Shown: positions 1 to 7,165 of the stretch, piece by piece
How positions within the stretch are numbered: position 1 is the stretch's first letter
Layout of the letters: each line of letters starts with the position of its first letter
DNA from: Hafnia alvei
GTDB lineage: Bacteria; Pseudomonadota; Gammaproteobacteria; Enterobacterales; Enterobacteriaceae
Length of the DNA stretch: 64,000 nt
Reading direction: 5' to 3'
Assembly (NCBI RefSeq): GCF_964063325.1
Contig: NZ_OZ061315.1
Span: forward strand, 2,976,001-3,040,000
The notes under the pieces: model-generated
The model's input: the letters and a program-made list of their open reading frames with translations, nothing else
Databases searched by the model: none
Told to the model about the DNA's origin: nothing
Translations under genes and position numbers: made by a program

Positions 1-391
1 ACAGAGTATTAATCTTGGCTCCTATGCAAATAATACATTAACTGCCGTGGGGAAAATATTAACGACAAGAACGTTAAGTATATCGCTGACGGGATGCAAC
101 GATGGCATTATAGGTACCATAGTGACGCTTTCAGGAGACCAAGACCAAGACGACGTTACGTTATTGGCACTGAGCAATCCAGAAGCAGAGGGTACGGTAA
201 AGGGCTTAGCTATACAAATTAGAGATAACGCTGACAATATTATTCCTATAAACAGCCAATCATTACAACAGAAGTTGGTCGCGGGTGATAGTAATGTATT
301 AACGTTTAAACTGGCATATAAAGTAACTAAACTGCCAGTAACGGTAGGAGATGCTAACTCCGTGCTATATCTCGATTTGGCTTATCAATAG
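1..391 (+). CDS. fimbrial subunit, 3' part (partial)
   Basis: The reading frame is open from the window edge (codons from base 2) to TAG at 389-391, so this is the C-terminal part of a longer protein. An internal GTG at 47 could be mistaken for a start, but the in-frame residues before it (INLGSYANNTLTAVG) fit a fimbrial subunit. The pattern of LGSY, then a polar stretch, then ISLTGC resembles the region around the second disulphide cysteine of type 1 pilin-like proteins. The end, SVLYLDLAYQ, resembles the last beta strand of a pilin. It would be exported and assembled outside the outer membrane by a chaperone-usher pathway. The next pilin gene starts 8 bases downstream, so the two are probably co-transcribed. 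Whether it is a major or minor subunit or an adhesin tip cannot be told from this fragment. Confidence 0.75.
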   Translation, partial: QSINLGSYANNTLTAVGKILTTRTLSISLTGCNDGIIGTIVTLSGDQDQDDVTLLALSNPEAEGTVKGLAIQIRDNADNIIPINSQSLQQKLVAGDSNVLTFKLAYKVTKLPVTVGDANSVLYLDLAYQ

Positions 392-399
392 GATTAATC

Positions 400-969
400 A
401 TGCTAAATAATAGCACCATTCCTAATAAAGGAATTCATAGTAATAGTTTTCATAAACTACTGTTGGTAACCATACTCTTTTTAAGTTCTGGAATCGCTCT
501 GCCAGCGCTTGCTCACGACGTTACAGTAAATATTACCGGAAAGGTAACCAATGGCACCTGTTCAGTATCATCCGATTCCATAGATAAACCTGTTTATCTA
601 GGAAGTGTGCCCATCAGCCTATTCTCTCGTGGTAGCACGAGTTCGCCTCCAGTGCAATTTACCATAAATCTGGAGAATTGCGGCACTATTAGCCGTGGTG
701 TGCAGGTTACATTCACTGGGACGCCTGATGAGAATGCCCTTGATTATTTCAAGCTCTCACCAGACAGTACAGCAAGCGGTATCGGTATAGTCATTACGGA
801 TGATACTAGAAGAGTAATTCCAGTAGGTGGAACATCAAAATCTTATTTAATCACGGATGGAGCAGCCACTAAATCACTTATTTTTTATGCAAAAATGGCT
901 GCCGACGGCTCTGCCTTAAAAACCGGAACAGTATCGTCGAGTGCGACATTTACTACCGCTTATCCATAG
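400..969 (+). CDS. fimbrial subunit (type 1 pilin-like)
   Basis: This is a complete 189-residue protein. It has a long N-region and a signal peptide (hydrophobic LLLVTILFLSSGIALPALA, cleavage probably after ALA near residue 38). The mature part starts with DVTVNITGKVTNGTCSV, the typical first beta strand of a pilin with its first cysteine; the partner cysteine lies in INLENCG. The length and the C-terminal SATFTTAYP fit type 1-like minor or major pilins that complete their fold by donor-strand exchange. AGGATTAATC precedes the ATG at 400 and gives a plausible ribosome binding site. It lies between the preceding subunit and a chaperone gene, within one fimbrial operon. No usher is visible, so it presumably lies left of the window. 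Confidence 0.85.
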   Translation: MLNNSTIPNKGIHSNSFHKLLLVTILFLSSGIALPALAHDVTVNITGKVTNGTCSVSSDSIDKPVYLGSVPISLFSRGSTSSPPVQFTINLENCGTISRGVQVTFTGTPDENALDYFKLSPDSTASGIGIVITDDTRRVIPVGGTSKSYLITDGAATKSLIFYAKMAADGSALKTGTVSSSATFTTAYP

Positions 970-978
970 AGATACTTT

Positions 979-1812
979 ATGAGACCCTTTGAGAATAAAA
1001 AATTTCACAGTCTGTTTTACATTATATTAGTATCCGTATTACTTTCATAAAATGGGTATGCCGGAATAATGATAGGTGGAACTCGTTTTATTTATCACGG
1101 GGACAGCGAAAAAGGTCTCCCTTTTCTGGTTAAAAACTCAGATGACTTACCCTATTTAATTCAAACAAAAATATTACCTGACAACACGCAAGGAAATAAC
1201 ATACGGCAGGCGTTGCCTAATTCTGAATCAGCGAATTTTGTTGCTACGCCTCCCCTGCTGCCACTGAGAAAAAAACAGGAAAATTACATACGCATCATCC
1301 GCACTGAAGGAAAACTACCCGATGACAGAGAAAGCTTATTTCAATTAAGTATCGCGGCGATCCCATCTGGCAGGCCGACAGGAAATGATTTACAGCTGGC
1401 CATTCGTTCACGATATAAATTGATTTATCGTCCCTCGGGTTTAAAAGGAGAACCAAACCAAGCCTACCAACAATTACGCTGGCAGCGACATGGGGCACAG
1501 GTCACGATTGAAAATCCAACGCCCTATTACGTGACACTATTCCAGATGGTTATCAATGGAAAATTACAGCCGGCTGAAGGCGTAGTGGCTCCTTTTGGCA
1601 GCCGAACCGAATCATGGTGTCCAAAGAATGGCGGGTGTGGTTTTAAATGGCAAAGCCTTGACGATTTGGGCACACCAACATCTGCTTGGGCGATTACTCC
1701 CAATGGAACAGCACAATTAGGAAACGCCATAGGCAAAGTAACCCCTGTGGTCGAAGCGAAGGAACAGGATAAAAAAAGCACAGAGGGTCATGTCAGTCCT
1801 AAGCTCCCATAG
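979..1812 (+). pseudogene. periplasmic fimbrial chaperone with in-frame stop in signal peptide
   Basis: Reading from ATG 979 gives a classic signal-peptide start (MRPFENKKFHSLFYIILVSV, then LLS), then TAA at 1048-1050, then the same frame continues with NGYAGIMIGGTRFIYHGD and runs to TAG at 1810-1812. The body after the stop matches PapD/FimC-type chaperones: GGTRFIYHGD strand A1, PYLIQTKI, then the FVATPPLLPLRKKQENYIRII region, and a second domain with ENPTPYYVTLF and two cysteines. The only downstream ATG (1069) would make a protein without a signal peptide, which could not reach the periplasm. The codon before the stop is TCA and a single CAA-to-TAA change would explain it. The protein is therefore probably not made in functional form unless the stop is read through or is a sequence error. 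Its last 25 bases overlap the convergent NUDIX gene. Confidence 0.8.
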
Positions 1813-2219
1813 CCATTTGTTTGCATGTCCTTCAAGGCCCTCTTGACGTATTCCTGCGTATTTTCCGGCAAATTTTGTGCATTACTCCACATCAGCCCGG
1901 CGCATTTATTGGGCTCTTTGTTAACCGGAACGCCATCAAAACGCTTGGCTTCAAACCATAAGTCAATATACGTTCTTTCATCAGATTTACGATGCAGCGT
2001 ATAGATCAGTTTTAAAGCCGATGGAGGAATGACAATGCCAATTTCCTCTTCGGCCTCTCGCACCGCAGCGGTCAGTGCCGACTCTCCCTCTTCAACATGG
2101 CCAGCAGGCAATGACCATTTACCATCATCAAATCCCGTATTTTTGCGCTGAAGCAGTAAAATACTTTGCTGCTGGCGGACAATAATATACACCGCTAAAT
2201 AAGGCCGAAACTTAGGCAT
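1788..2219 (-). CDS. NUDIX hydrolase
   Basis: This protein of about 143 residues carries a complete NUDIX box: GHVEEGE, seven residues, then REAEEEIGI. This fits the GX5EX7REUXEEXGU metal- and diphosphate-binding signature. NUDIX enzymes hydrolyse nucleoside diphosphates linked to another moiety, in the cytoplasm. The substrate (oxidised nucleotides, sugar-nucleotides or others) cannot be deduced. The fold begins with LAVYIIVRQQQSILLLQRK and ends with a helix after WSNAQNLP. I chose the ATG at 2219 because GAGGGAG lies six bases before it; a GTG at 2222 directly precedes it and is possible. The gene is convergent with the fimbrial chaperone gene and overlaps its 3' end by 25 bases, so the two stop regions are interlocked and no separate terminator is visible. 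Confidence 0.9.
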   Translation of the reverse strand: MPKFRPYLAVYIIVRQQQSILLLQRKNTGFDDGKWSLPAGHVEEGESALTAAVREAEEEIGIVIPPSALKLIYTLHRKSDERTYIDLWFEAKRFDGVPVNKEPNKCAGLMWSNAQNLPENTQEYVKRALKDMQTNGYGSLGLT

Positions 2220-2396
2220 CACAAACTCCCTCTGCGCTAAAAGTATTATGGTATCAGCCTTTCCGCGCGCGTTGCATCAATAGCCCGCCACCTTTCTGCC
2301 AGCTATAGCCAGGATTGCTAACTGCGTCATAACGTGAGCACGGCACTTATGCTATGCTCCGCCCCTCAAAATTGACAAAGGACAAAGAGAGTTCTC

Positions 2397-2462
2397 ATGC
2401 GCAAGATAACCATCGTCATGATCATCATGGCTGCCGCGGTATACGCATATAACTATATGTAA
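2397..2462 (+). CDS. possible 21-residue membrane peptide
   Basis: This short frame in the 2220-2635 gap encodes MRKITIVMIIMAAAVYAYNY plus a final Met, then TAA. It has a positively charged start followed by a single hydrophobic helix, the usual look of enterobacterial single-span small proteins. GACAAAGAGAG lies about six bases before the ATG and could serve as a weak ribosome binding site. I do not recognise a named homologue. The rest of the gap holds nothing else I can support. It may be a chance frame; conservation of the peptide in relatives would decide. Confidence 0.4.
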   Translation: MRKITIVMIIMAAAVYAYNYM

Positions 2463-2635
2463 GTTTTACCCATAAACTGGCGCTGCTTCTCTTGGCATCG
2501 CCCTTTATCATCTCCTCACGCTTCTCACCGTCTCATAATAAATCCCTGTGTTTTGTTCCTGATAGCTCATAATAAATTTCAATTGTTCTCTTAAATCTAT
2601 TAGAGTTGCCGTCCAAAATCATTAGGCACATAACA

Positions 2636-3778
2636 ATGATCGAGCTTATCCACAAAAATGCGCAACACCTAACGCTACGCGACCGACTAAAAGTCGCCGA
2701 GATACGCGCCTTAAAAATGAACGTAGGCTGGTTGTTAAGCGTGCAAATCGCATTTGTTTTATTTGTTTTTTGTCGCGATTATTTTTACGTCAGTCACCAA
2801 ATGCCTGCGGCTCCGGCTTTATCTACCCTTCTCGAAACCGCTCTCGTCGTAATAATGGCAATACTGTGCGGTTATGTGGCCGTTTTACGGTTTACCCGCG
2901 TCCTTGAAAAGCAGTTTGAAAACGTCATGCTAGTCATAACGTTAAGCATTGGGGTGATGTGGTGCATTATTCTTTCTCTGCTGTTTTACAGTGATTTCAG
3001 CCATCTTATTTTTGCTATTTCAACTTTACTGATGCTGTCATCGTTAATTGCGCTCTATCCTTCATCGCGGCACCTCTTTTTCGCCACCACGCCGATATGG
3101 GCCATTATCGTTGTGCATGCGATGTTTTTTAGTAAAACCTTAAGCTTGGTTTATCTCGCGGGATATCTGGTCTTTGCCGTCTTGTTCGAAACGGGGCGCC
3201 GTCTATTACGCCGCTGGTTTGTGTTAGCGGTAACGAGAGAGCATCAAAATGTTCGGCTAGCGAATAAGCTCACGCTAATGTCGCAGCAAGATCCGCTTAC
3301 GGCGTTGGCTAACCGTCGCCACTTTGATCGTGAACTACAGCAGGCGATTGCAAGGGCGACAACAACCGGCCATCCCCTGTCTATTATCTTGATTGATGTT
3401 GATTACTTTAAAAAATATAACGACCGCTATGGCCATCAGGCTGGCGATGCATGCCTGATCCAATTAGCCAAACGCTTCCAACAGGCAGTACGCAGCGCAC
3501 AGGATTTAGTGGGCCGCTATGGCGGTGAAGAGTTTATTATTTTATTGCCGGATCAGGACAAATACGCGGCTGAAAGAGTTGCTGAACGACTCAAGGACTT
3601 AGTATTCACCTTAGCACTGCCCCACGATCAATCAGACGTTTCCCCGTATGTTTCACTTAGCCAAGGCATTGCACAGTGGCAAAACGGCGTGGATGCTAAA
3701 ACGCTAATAGAAAATGCCGATCAAGCGTTGTATCTCGCCAAACAGCAAGGCCGCAATACCGTTCGTCTCGCGCCATAA
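2636..3778 (+). CDS. membrane-bound diguanylate cyclase (GGEEF)
   Basis: The N-terminal ~200 residues contain six or so hydrophobic segments (for example VGWLLSVQIAFVLFVF, LLETALVVIMAILCGYVAV, LIFAISTLLMLSSLIAL), a MASE-like membrane sensor module. A short linker leads to a GGDEF domain starting at LTLMSQQDPLTALANRRHFD. The active site is RYGGEEF (GGEEF at residues 296-300), and the metal-binding IDVDYFKKYNDRYGH is intact, so it should make cyclic di-GMP from two GTP at the inner membrane. The usual RxxD inhibitory site five residues upstream is not canonical: the sequence is SAQD, with the arginine one position too early. ATG 2636 is preferred over TTG 2606 because an AGG lies nine bases before it. 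The neighbouring fimbrial and BapA-like genes are typical outputs of cyclic di-GMP signalling, but the link is inferred. Confidence 0.9.
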   Translation: MIELIHKNAQHLTLRDRLKVAEIRALKMNVGWLLSVQIAFVLFVFCRDYFYVSHQMPAAPALSTLLETALVVIMAILCGYVAVLRFTRVLEKQFENVMLVITLSIGVMWCIILSLLFYSDFSHLIFAISTLLMLSSLIALYPSSRHLFFATTPIWAIIVVHAMFFSKTLSLVYLAGYLVFAVLFETGRRLLRRWFVLAVTREHQNVRLANKLTLMSQQDPLTALANRRHFDRELQQAIARATTTGHPLSIILIDVDYFKKYNDRYGHQAGDACLIQLAKRFQQAVRSAQDLVGRYGGEEFIILLPDQDKYAAERVAERLKDLVFTLALPHDQSDVSPYVSLSQGIAQWQNGVDAKTLIENADQALYLAKQQGRNTVRLAP

Positions 3779-3780
3779 AC

Positions 3781-3811
3781 AAAAAAGCCAACCCGAAGGT
3801 TGGCTTTTAGC
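3781..3811. terminator. bidirectional terminator between cyclase and rhlE
   Basis: AAAAGCCAACC, a short CGA loop and the complementary GGTTGGCTTTT form a strong stem with A-run before and T-run after. It lies between the stop of the + strand cyclase (3778) and the stop of the - strand rhlE gene (3830), so it can end both transcripts. Confidence 0.85.
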
Positions 3812-3829
3812 CTATAGCAGCGACAAGAA

Positions 3830-5245
3830 TTACGCAGTGGTTGCTGGTTTCTTGTTGCCGCGATACGGACGACGCTGCTGTGACGATGGCGCATCACCAC
3901 GGGCTTCAGGTTTACGACCTTCTCCCGCTGCACGGCGCTGGCCGCCATTGTTGCTACGTGGCTTCTCACCGGAGCGAGCACCATCGCGCGACTGACCATT
4001 GCCTTGGCTGCGTCCTTGAGACTGGCCGCGACCTTGGCCTTGCCCACGTCCCTGACCTCGACCTTGGCTTTGACGGCCATTTTGAATCGGATCGGCTTTG
4101 ATGCTTGGATCTGGCTCATAGCCTTCAATCGCAATACGTGGGATCTCACGTTTCAGCAAACGTTCGATATCACGCAGCAGCTTATGCTCATCCACGCAGA
4201 CTAACGACAACGCTTCGCCGGTGGATTCTGCACGGCCAGTACGGCCAATACGGTGTACATAATCTTCCGGCACGTTTGGCAGCTCAAAGTTGACCACATG
4301 CGGCAACTGATCGATATCCAAACCACGTGCGGCAATATCGGTTGCCACGAGCACACGAATCGAACCGGCTTTAAAATCAGCCAGCGCGCGCGTACGAGCC
4401 CCCTGACTTTTGTTACCGTGGATCGCTGCGGCGGTAATACCATCTTTGTTCAGCTGTTCAGCTAAATGGTTAGCACCGTATTTGGTACGGGTGAAAACCA
4501 GCACCTGCTGCCAGTTATGAGTGCCAATAAGCTGAGCCAGCAGCTCACGCTTGCGGCGCTTGTCAACGAAATGCACTGACTGCTCAACCTGCTCAGACGC
4601 GGTGTTGCGGCGAGCCACTTCAACAGAAGCCGGATTAGTCAGTAATTTGTTTGCCAGCTCTTTGATTTCATCAGAGAAAGTCGCAGAGAACAGCAGGTTT
4701 TGACGCTTGGCAGGCAGCTTAGCCAGCACACGACGGATATCGTGGATAAAGCCCATATCCAGCATGCGGTCAGCTTCGTCCAGCACCAGAATTTCTACGT
4801 TGGATAAATCAACCGCACGTTGATGTTCCAAGTCCAGCAAACGCCCCGGCGTGGCGACCAAAACATCAACACCACCGCGCAGTTTCATCATCTGCGGATT
4901 AATGCTAACGCCGCCGAAAACCACCAGCGAGCGGATATTTAAATATTTGCTGTAATCACGTACGTTCTCGCCGATCTGGGCAGCCAGCTCACGCGTTGGC
5001 GTTAGGATCAGCGCACGCACAGGACGGCGGCCTTTTACCGGCTGCGCATCCTTAGAAAGCAGCTGTAACAGCGGCAGCGTAAAGCCTGCGGTTTTGCCGG
5101 TACCGGTTTGGGCACTGGCCATCAGGTCACGACCCTGTAAAACTACCGGGATCGCTTGAGATTGAATAGGCGTAGGTTCGCGATAGCCCTGTTCTTCAAC
5201 AGCGCGCAACAATTCGGCACTCAGGCCGAGAGTATCAAAAGACAT
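3830..5245 (-). CDS. rhlE: ATP-dependent RNA helicase RhlE
   Basis: This is a 471-residue DEAD-box helicase that unwinds RNA in ribosome assembly and RNA turnover. Motifs are in order: Q motif (GYREPTPIQSQAIP), Walker A ASAQTGTGKT, PTRELA, GG, TPGRLLDL, DEAD, SAT, then VFTRTKYGANHLAEQL and VATDIAARGLDI and HRIGRTGR. The C-terminal ~80 residues are a low-complexity tail rich in Gly, Arg and Gln, typical of RNA-binding tails of this family. I place the start at MSFDTLGLSAELL (ATG 5243-5245), as in E. coli RhlE; the frame remains open upstream to 5368, but that part encodes a hairpin leader rather than a conserved protein. In E. coli rhlE is divergent from cecR; here the bap locus lies between them. 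Confidence 0.95.
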   Translation of the reverse strand: MSFDTLGLSAELLRAVEEQGYREPTPIQSQAIPVVLQGRDLMASAQTGTGKTAGFTLPLLQLLSKDAQPVKGRRPVRALILTPTRELAAQIGENVRDYSKYLNIRSLVVFGGVSINPQMMKLRGGVDVLVATPGRLLDLEHQRAVDLSNVEILVLDEADRMLDMGFIHDIRRVLAKLPAKRQNLLFSATFSDEIKELANKLLTNPASVEVARRNTASEQVEQSVHFVDKRRKRELLAQLIGTHNWQQVLVFTRTKYGANHLAEQLNKDGITAAAIHGNKSQGARTRALADFKAGSIRVLVATDIAARGLDIDQLPHVVNFELPNVPEDYVHRIGRTGRAESTGEALSLVCVDEHKLLRDIERLLKREIPRIAIEGYEPDPSIKADPIQNGRQSQGRGQGRGQGQGRGQSQGRSQGNGQSRDGARSGEKPRSNNGGQRRAAGEGRKPEARGDAPSSQQRRPYRGNKKPATTA

Positions 5246-5255
5246 ATTAGGGTAA

Positions 5256-5308
5256 AACTCCAAATCCACCTTGACCCGAAAGGTCGGGTGCAGTTTCCGG
5301 GTGGATTT
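5256..5308 (-). promoter_or_regulatory. hairpin leader just before the rhlE ribosome binding site
   Basis: Read on the minus strand, AAATCCACC (5308-5300) pairs perfectly with GGTGGATTT (5270-5262), enclosing a second stem ACCCGA/TCGGGT (5289-5284 with 5279-5274) with a four-base loop. The outer stem ends directly before GGAGTTTTACCC, which leads to the rhlE start at 5245. The structure could expose or hide the ribosome binding site, or stabilise the mRNA. RhlE binds RNA, so autoregulation is conceivable but is not shown by the sequence. Confidence 0.5.
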
Positions 5309-5469
5309 ATCAGACGCGGTAGATAGGTGATCACCACGAGGGATAGGCACAAACTGCGAGTGCAACATAATTGTGGGGGATTCTAACAGAAAATGTGATC
5401 GGCGTCTGATATGTTTTTTTAGTAGAGGAAATTAGAGGGTTATTCGATAGCTATATGTTACTGCCGTTG

Positions 5470-5975
5470 AAGGTTTCGTACGCCGATCAGCAAATACGTT
5501 TCTATGGAACCGCTGGCGTAGGCGTCCGATGAGAGTCCCGTTGCGCGGGGACTCTCAACTCGCGCGCTTTTACCGCGTCGTGTGGCCGACCGGTCTCAGA
5601 GCGCACGTCCTGTGCGCCCTCGACCAGCCACCAGCATCCCTGCTGGCGGCTCTAAAATGCATTCTTTAAACATAAAAAAGACAAAAGACAAAAGGCAAAA
5701 GGCAAAAGGCAAAAGGCAAAAGGCAATTTTGGTTTTTGTCTTTTAAGTGTTTAAGTCTTGGTAGGGAGAGCAGTAGAAACAGGATGTTTCTACAAGGGGA
5801 GGAGGCGCCAAGGATGGCGCATGCCGACCCGGCGCGGAGATGGCGTCTCGGATAAAAGCGCGCGAGTGCAGAGACCACGCGCTGGTGGTCTCTGCCCGTA
5901 CGCCTTCACCAATGCAGCAATGAAACTCGGTATAAACTGGCGGGCGGAATATTACACAAAGGTGTCATCAACAGC
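5470..5975. repeat. modular hairpin element, copy 1 (two inverted halves)
   Basis: This 500-base intergenic block holds no gene I can support. Bases 5473-5668 are nearly identical to the reverse complement of 41210-41405, and 5750-5970 correspond to the reverse complement of 40949-41159, so copies 1 and 4 are one element in opposite orientation. Each half has a stem (GAGAGTCCC/GGGACTCTC at 5531-5556; GCAGAGACCAC/GTGGTCTCTGC at 5868-5895) beside a shared box CGCGCGCTTTTA. Each also has a second stem with a GGGA or GGA loop (5627-5650; GTAGAAACA-GGA-TGTTTCTAC at 5773-5793). An A-rich centre separates the halves. The right end (5935-5974) is one copy of the 38-base unit repeated at 40784. The function is unknown. 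Confidence 0.8.
5676..5724. repeat. heptanucleotide tandem repeat (7 units)
   Basis: Two units of AAAAGAC are followed by five of AAAAGGC. They lie in the centre of modular element copy 1 and are followed by a partly complementary TTTTTGTCTTTT. The equivalent centre of the copy at 41165 is not expanded. A perfect short-period array like this is expected to vary in length by slippage. Confidence 0.85.
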
Positions 5976-5984
5976 AGTAAATCC

Positions 5985-7154
5985 TCACCGCTCCCTCAAC
6001 GCCTCTTTCACCTTATTCAACGGCTTAATCAAATAATCCAGCACGGTTTTCTGGCCGGTTTTAATCTCTACGCTCGCCACCATGCCGGGTAGGATCGGGA
6101 ATTTTCGCCCTGCTTTGTTACTCAGCTCCGCGCTCTTGGTGCGCACATACACGCGGTAATAATACTGATCGCGACGCACTTCATCTTGCAGCGTATCCGG
6201 TGAAACGATTTCCACCGTGCCATTCAAGTTGCCATAAATAGAAGAGTCATAGGCGGTAATTTTCACCGTTGCCGCAAGCCCTGGGCGGATATAGGCGATA
6301 TCACGCGGGTTAATGCGCGTTTCAATCAACAGCTGATCTTCCAGCGGCACGATTTCCATCAGTTTGCCGCCGGGTTGCAGCACGCCGCCAACCGTCATCA
6401 CCTGAATATCTTTCACAATGCCGCGCACCGGTGAAATCATGGTGACACGATCGAGCTGATCCTCTTTCCCCGCCATCACTTCAAGCTGAGCGTCCAAATC
6501 CGCATTGTTTTTTACCTGTTCTTCACGCGCCCTTAGCGCGTATTGGTTGCGCGCATCATCAATTTTTCCCTGTAGTTCGCTGGCCTGTCGCTGCAAGCGA
6601 ATAACTTCAACCTGACTCGCCGCGCCTTTCGCGACTAAAGGCTGCGTCATTTTCAGCTCAGCGATCACCAATCGATACGACTCTTGTAGATTCGCCACAG
6701 TTTCATTGAGGTTACGGCGGCGTGAGTCATAAAGCTGCCGTTCACGCGCCACCAACTCAGGCTCAGCCAACGTGCTAGCACTAAACTTAAGTGGTTCTCC
6801 GGTCAGCTCCGACCGTAATCGTTCCGATGATGCTCGTAGCGCACGGGCTCTGGCCGCTGCTTCGCCGTAGTTTGACTGAAAGCGCTTCGGATCGAGCCGC
6901 GCCAAAACCTGCCCTTTTTTGACAATATCGCCTTCGTGCACCAGCAGCGCAGAAACAATACCGCCGTCTAAACTTTCAATCAGCTGGGCACGGATCGAGG
7001 TTGTTACCTTACCCGTACCGACCGTCACTTCATCCAGCGTGGCAAAATAGGACCAAACAAAAAAGAACGTCATTCCCACTAACGTTAACCACACCACCGA
7101 GGAGTAAAAGCGCGACTGGCGTGCCATGTCTTCCTGCATTGTGAGCTCTGCCAT
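5985..7154 (-). CDS. type I secretion membrane fusion protein (HlyD/LapC/BapD-like)
   Basis: This 389-residue HlyD-family adaptor links the inner membrane ABC exporter to the outer membrane channel. It has one N-terminal membrane anchor (SSVVWLTLVGMTFFFVWSYF, about residues 18-37). A lipoyl-like half domain follows (GGIVSALLVHEGDIVKKGQVLARLD), then long coiled coils (about 95-225) and the returning lipoyl half with ISPVRGIVKDIQVMTVGG. The C-terminal beta domain ends near LPGMVASVEIKTGQKTVLDYLIKPL, a signature of the family. GGGGAGG lies just before the ATG. It is the last gene of the adhesin/secretion operon, 11 bases after the ABC gene. The order adhesin, channel, ABC, adaptor matches my recollection of Salmonella bapABCD. 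Confidence 0.92.
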   Translation of the reverse strand: MAELTMQEDMARQSRFYSSVVWLTLVGMTFFFVWSYFATLDEVTVGTGKVTTSIRAQLIESLDGGIVSALLVHEGDIVKKGQVLARLDPKRFQSNYGEAAARARALRASSERLRSELTGEPLKFSASTLAEPELVARERQLYDSRRRNLNETVANLQESYRLVIAELKMTQPLVAKGAASQVEVIRLQRQASELQGKIDDARNQYALRAREEQVKNNADLDAQLEVMAGKEDQLDRVTMISPVRGIVKDIQVMTVGGVLQPGGKLMEIVPLEDQLLIETRINPRDIAYIRPGLAATVKITAYDSSIYGNLNGTVEIVSPDTLQDEVRRDQYYYRVYVRTKSAELSNKAGRKFPILPGMVASVEIKTGQKTVLDYLIKPLNKVKEALRER

Positions 7155-7165
7155 ACTGCCTCCCC

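Noticed and set aside
81..99. Quinolone resistance in GyrA was considered (residues 81-99 of the protein; gene at 37108-39768)
   Set aside because: Ser83 and Asp87 are the wild-type residues, so no resistance substitution is visible.
3830..5368. Longer RhlE starting at 5368
   Set aside because: The extra 41 residues encode the hairpin leader and lack similarity to RhlE; the family start MSFDTLGL is at 5245.
5758..6036. ORF across the intergenic element, similar to ORFs at 10817-11020 and 40939-41151
   Set aside because: The similarity among these three translations comes from the shared DNA repeat with hairpins, not from a conserved gene; they lack ribosome binding sites and have proline- and arginine-rich composition from stems.
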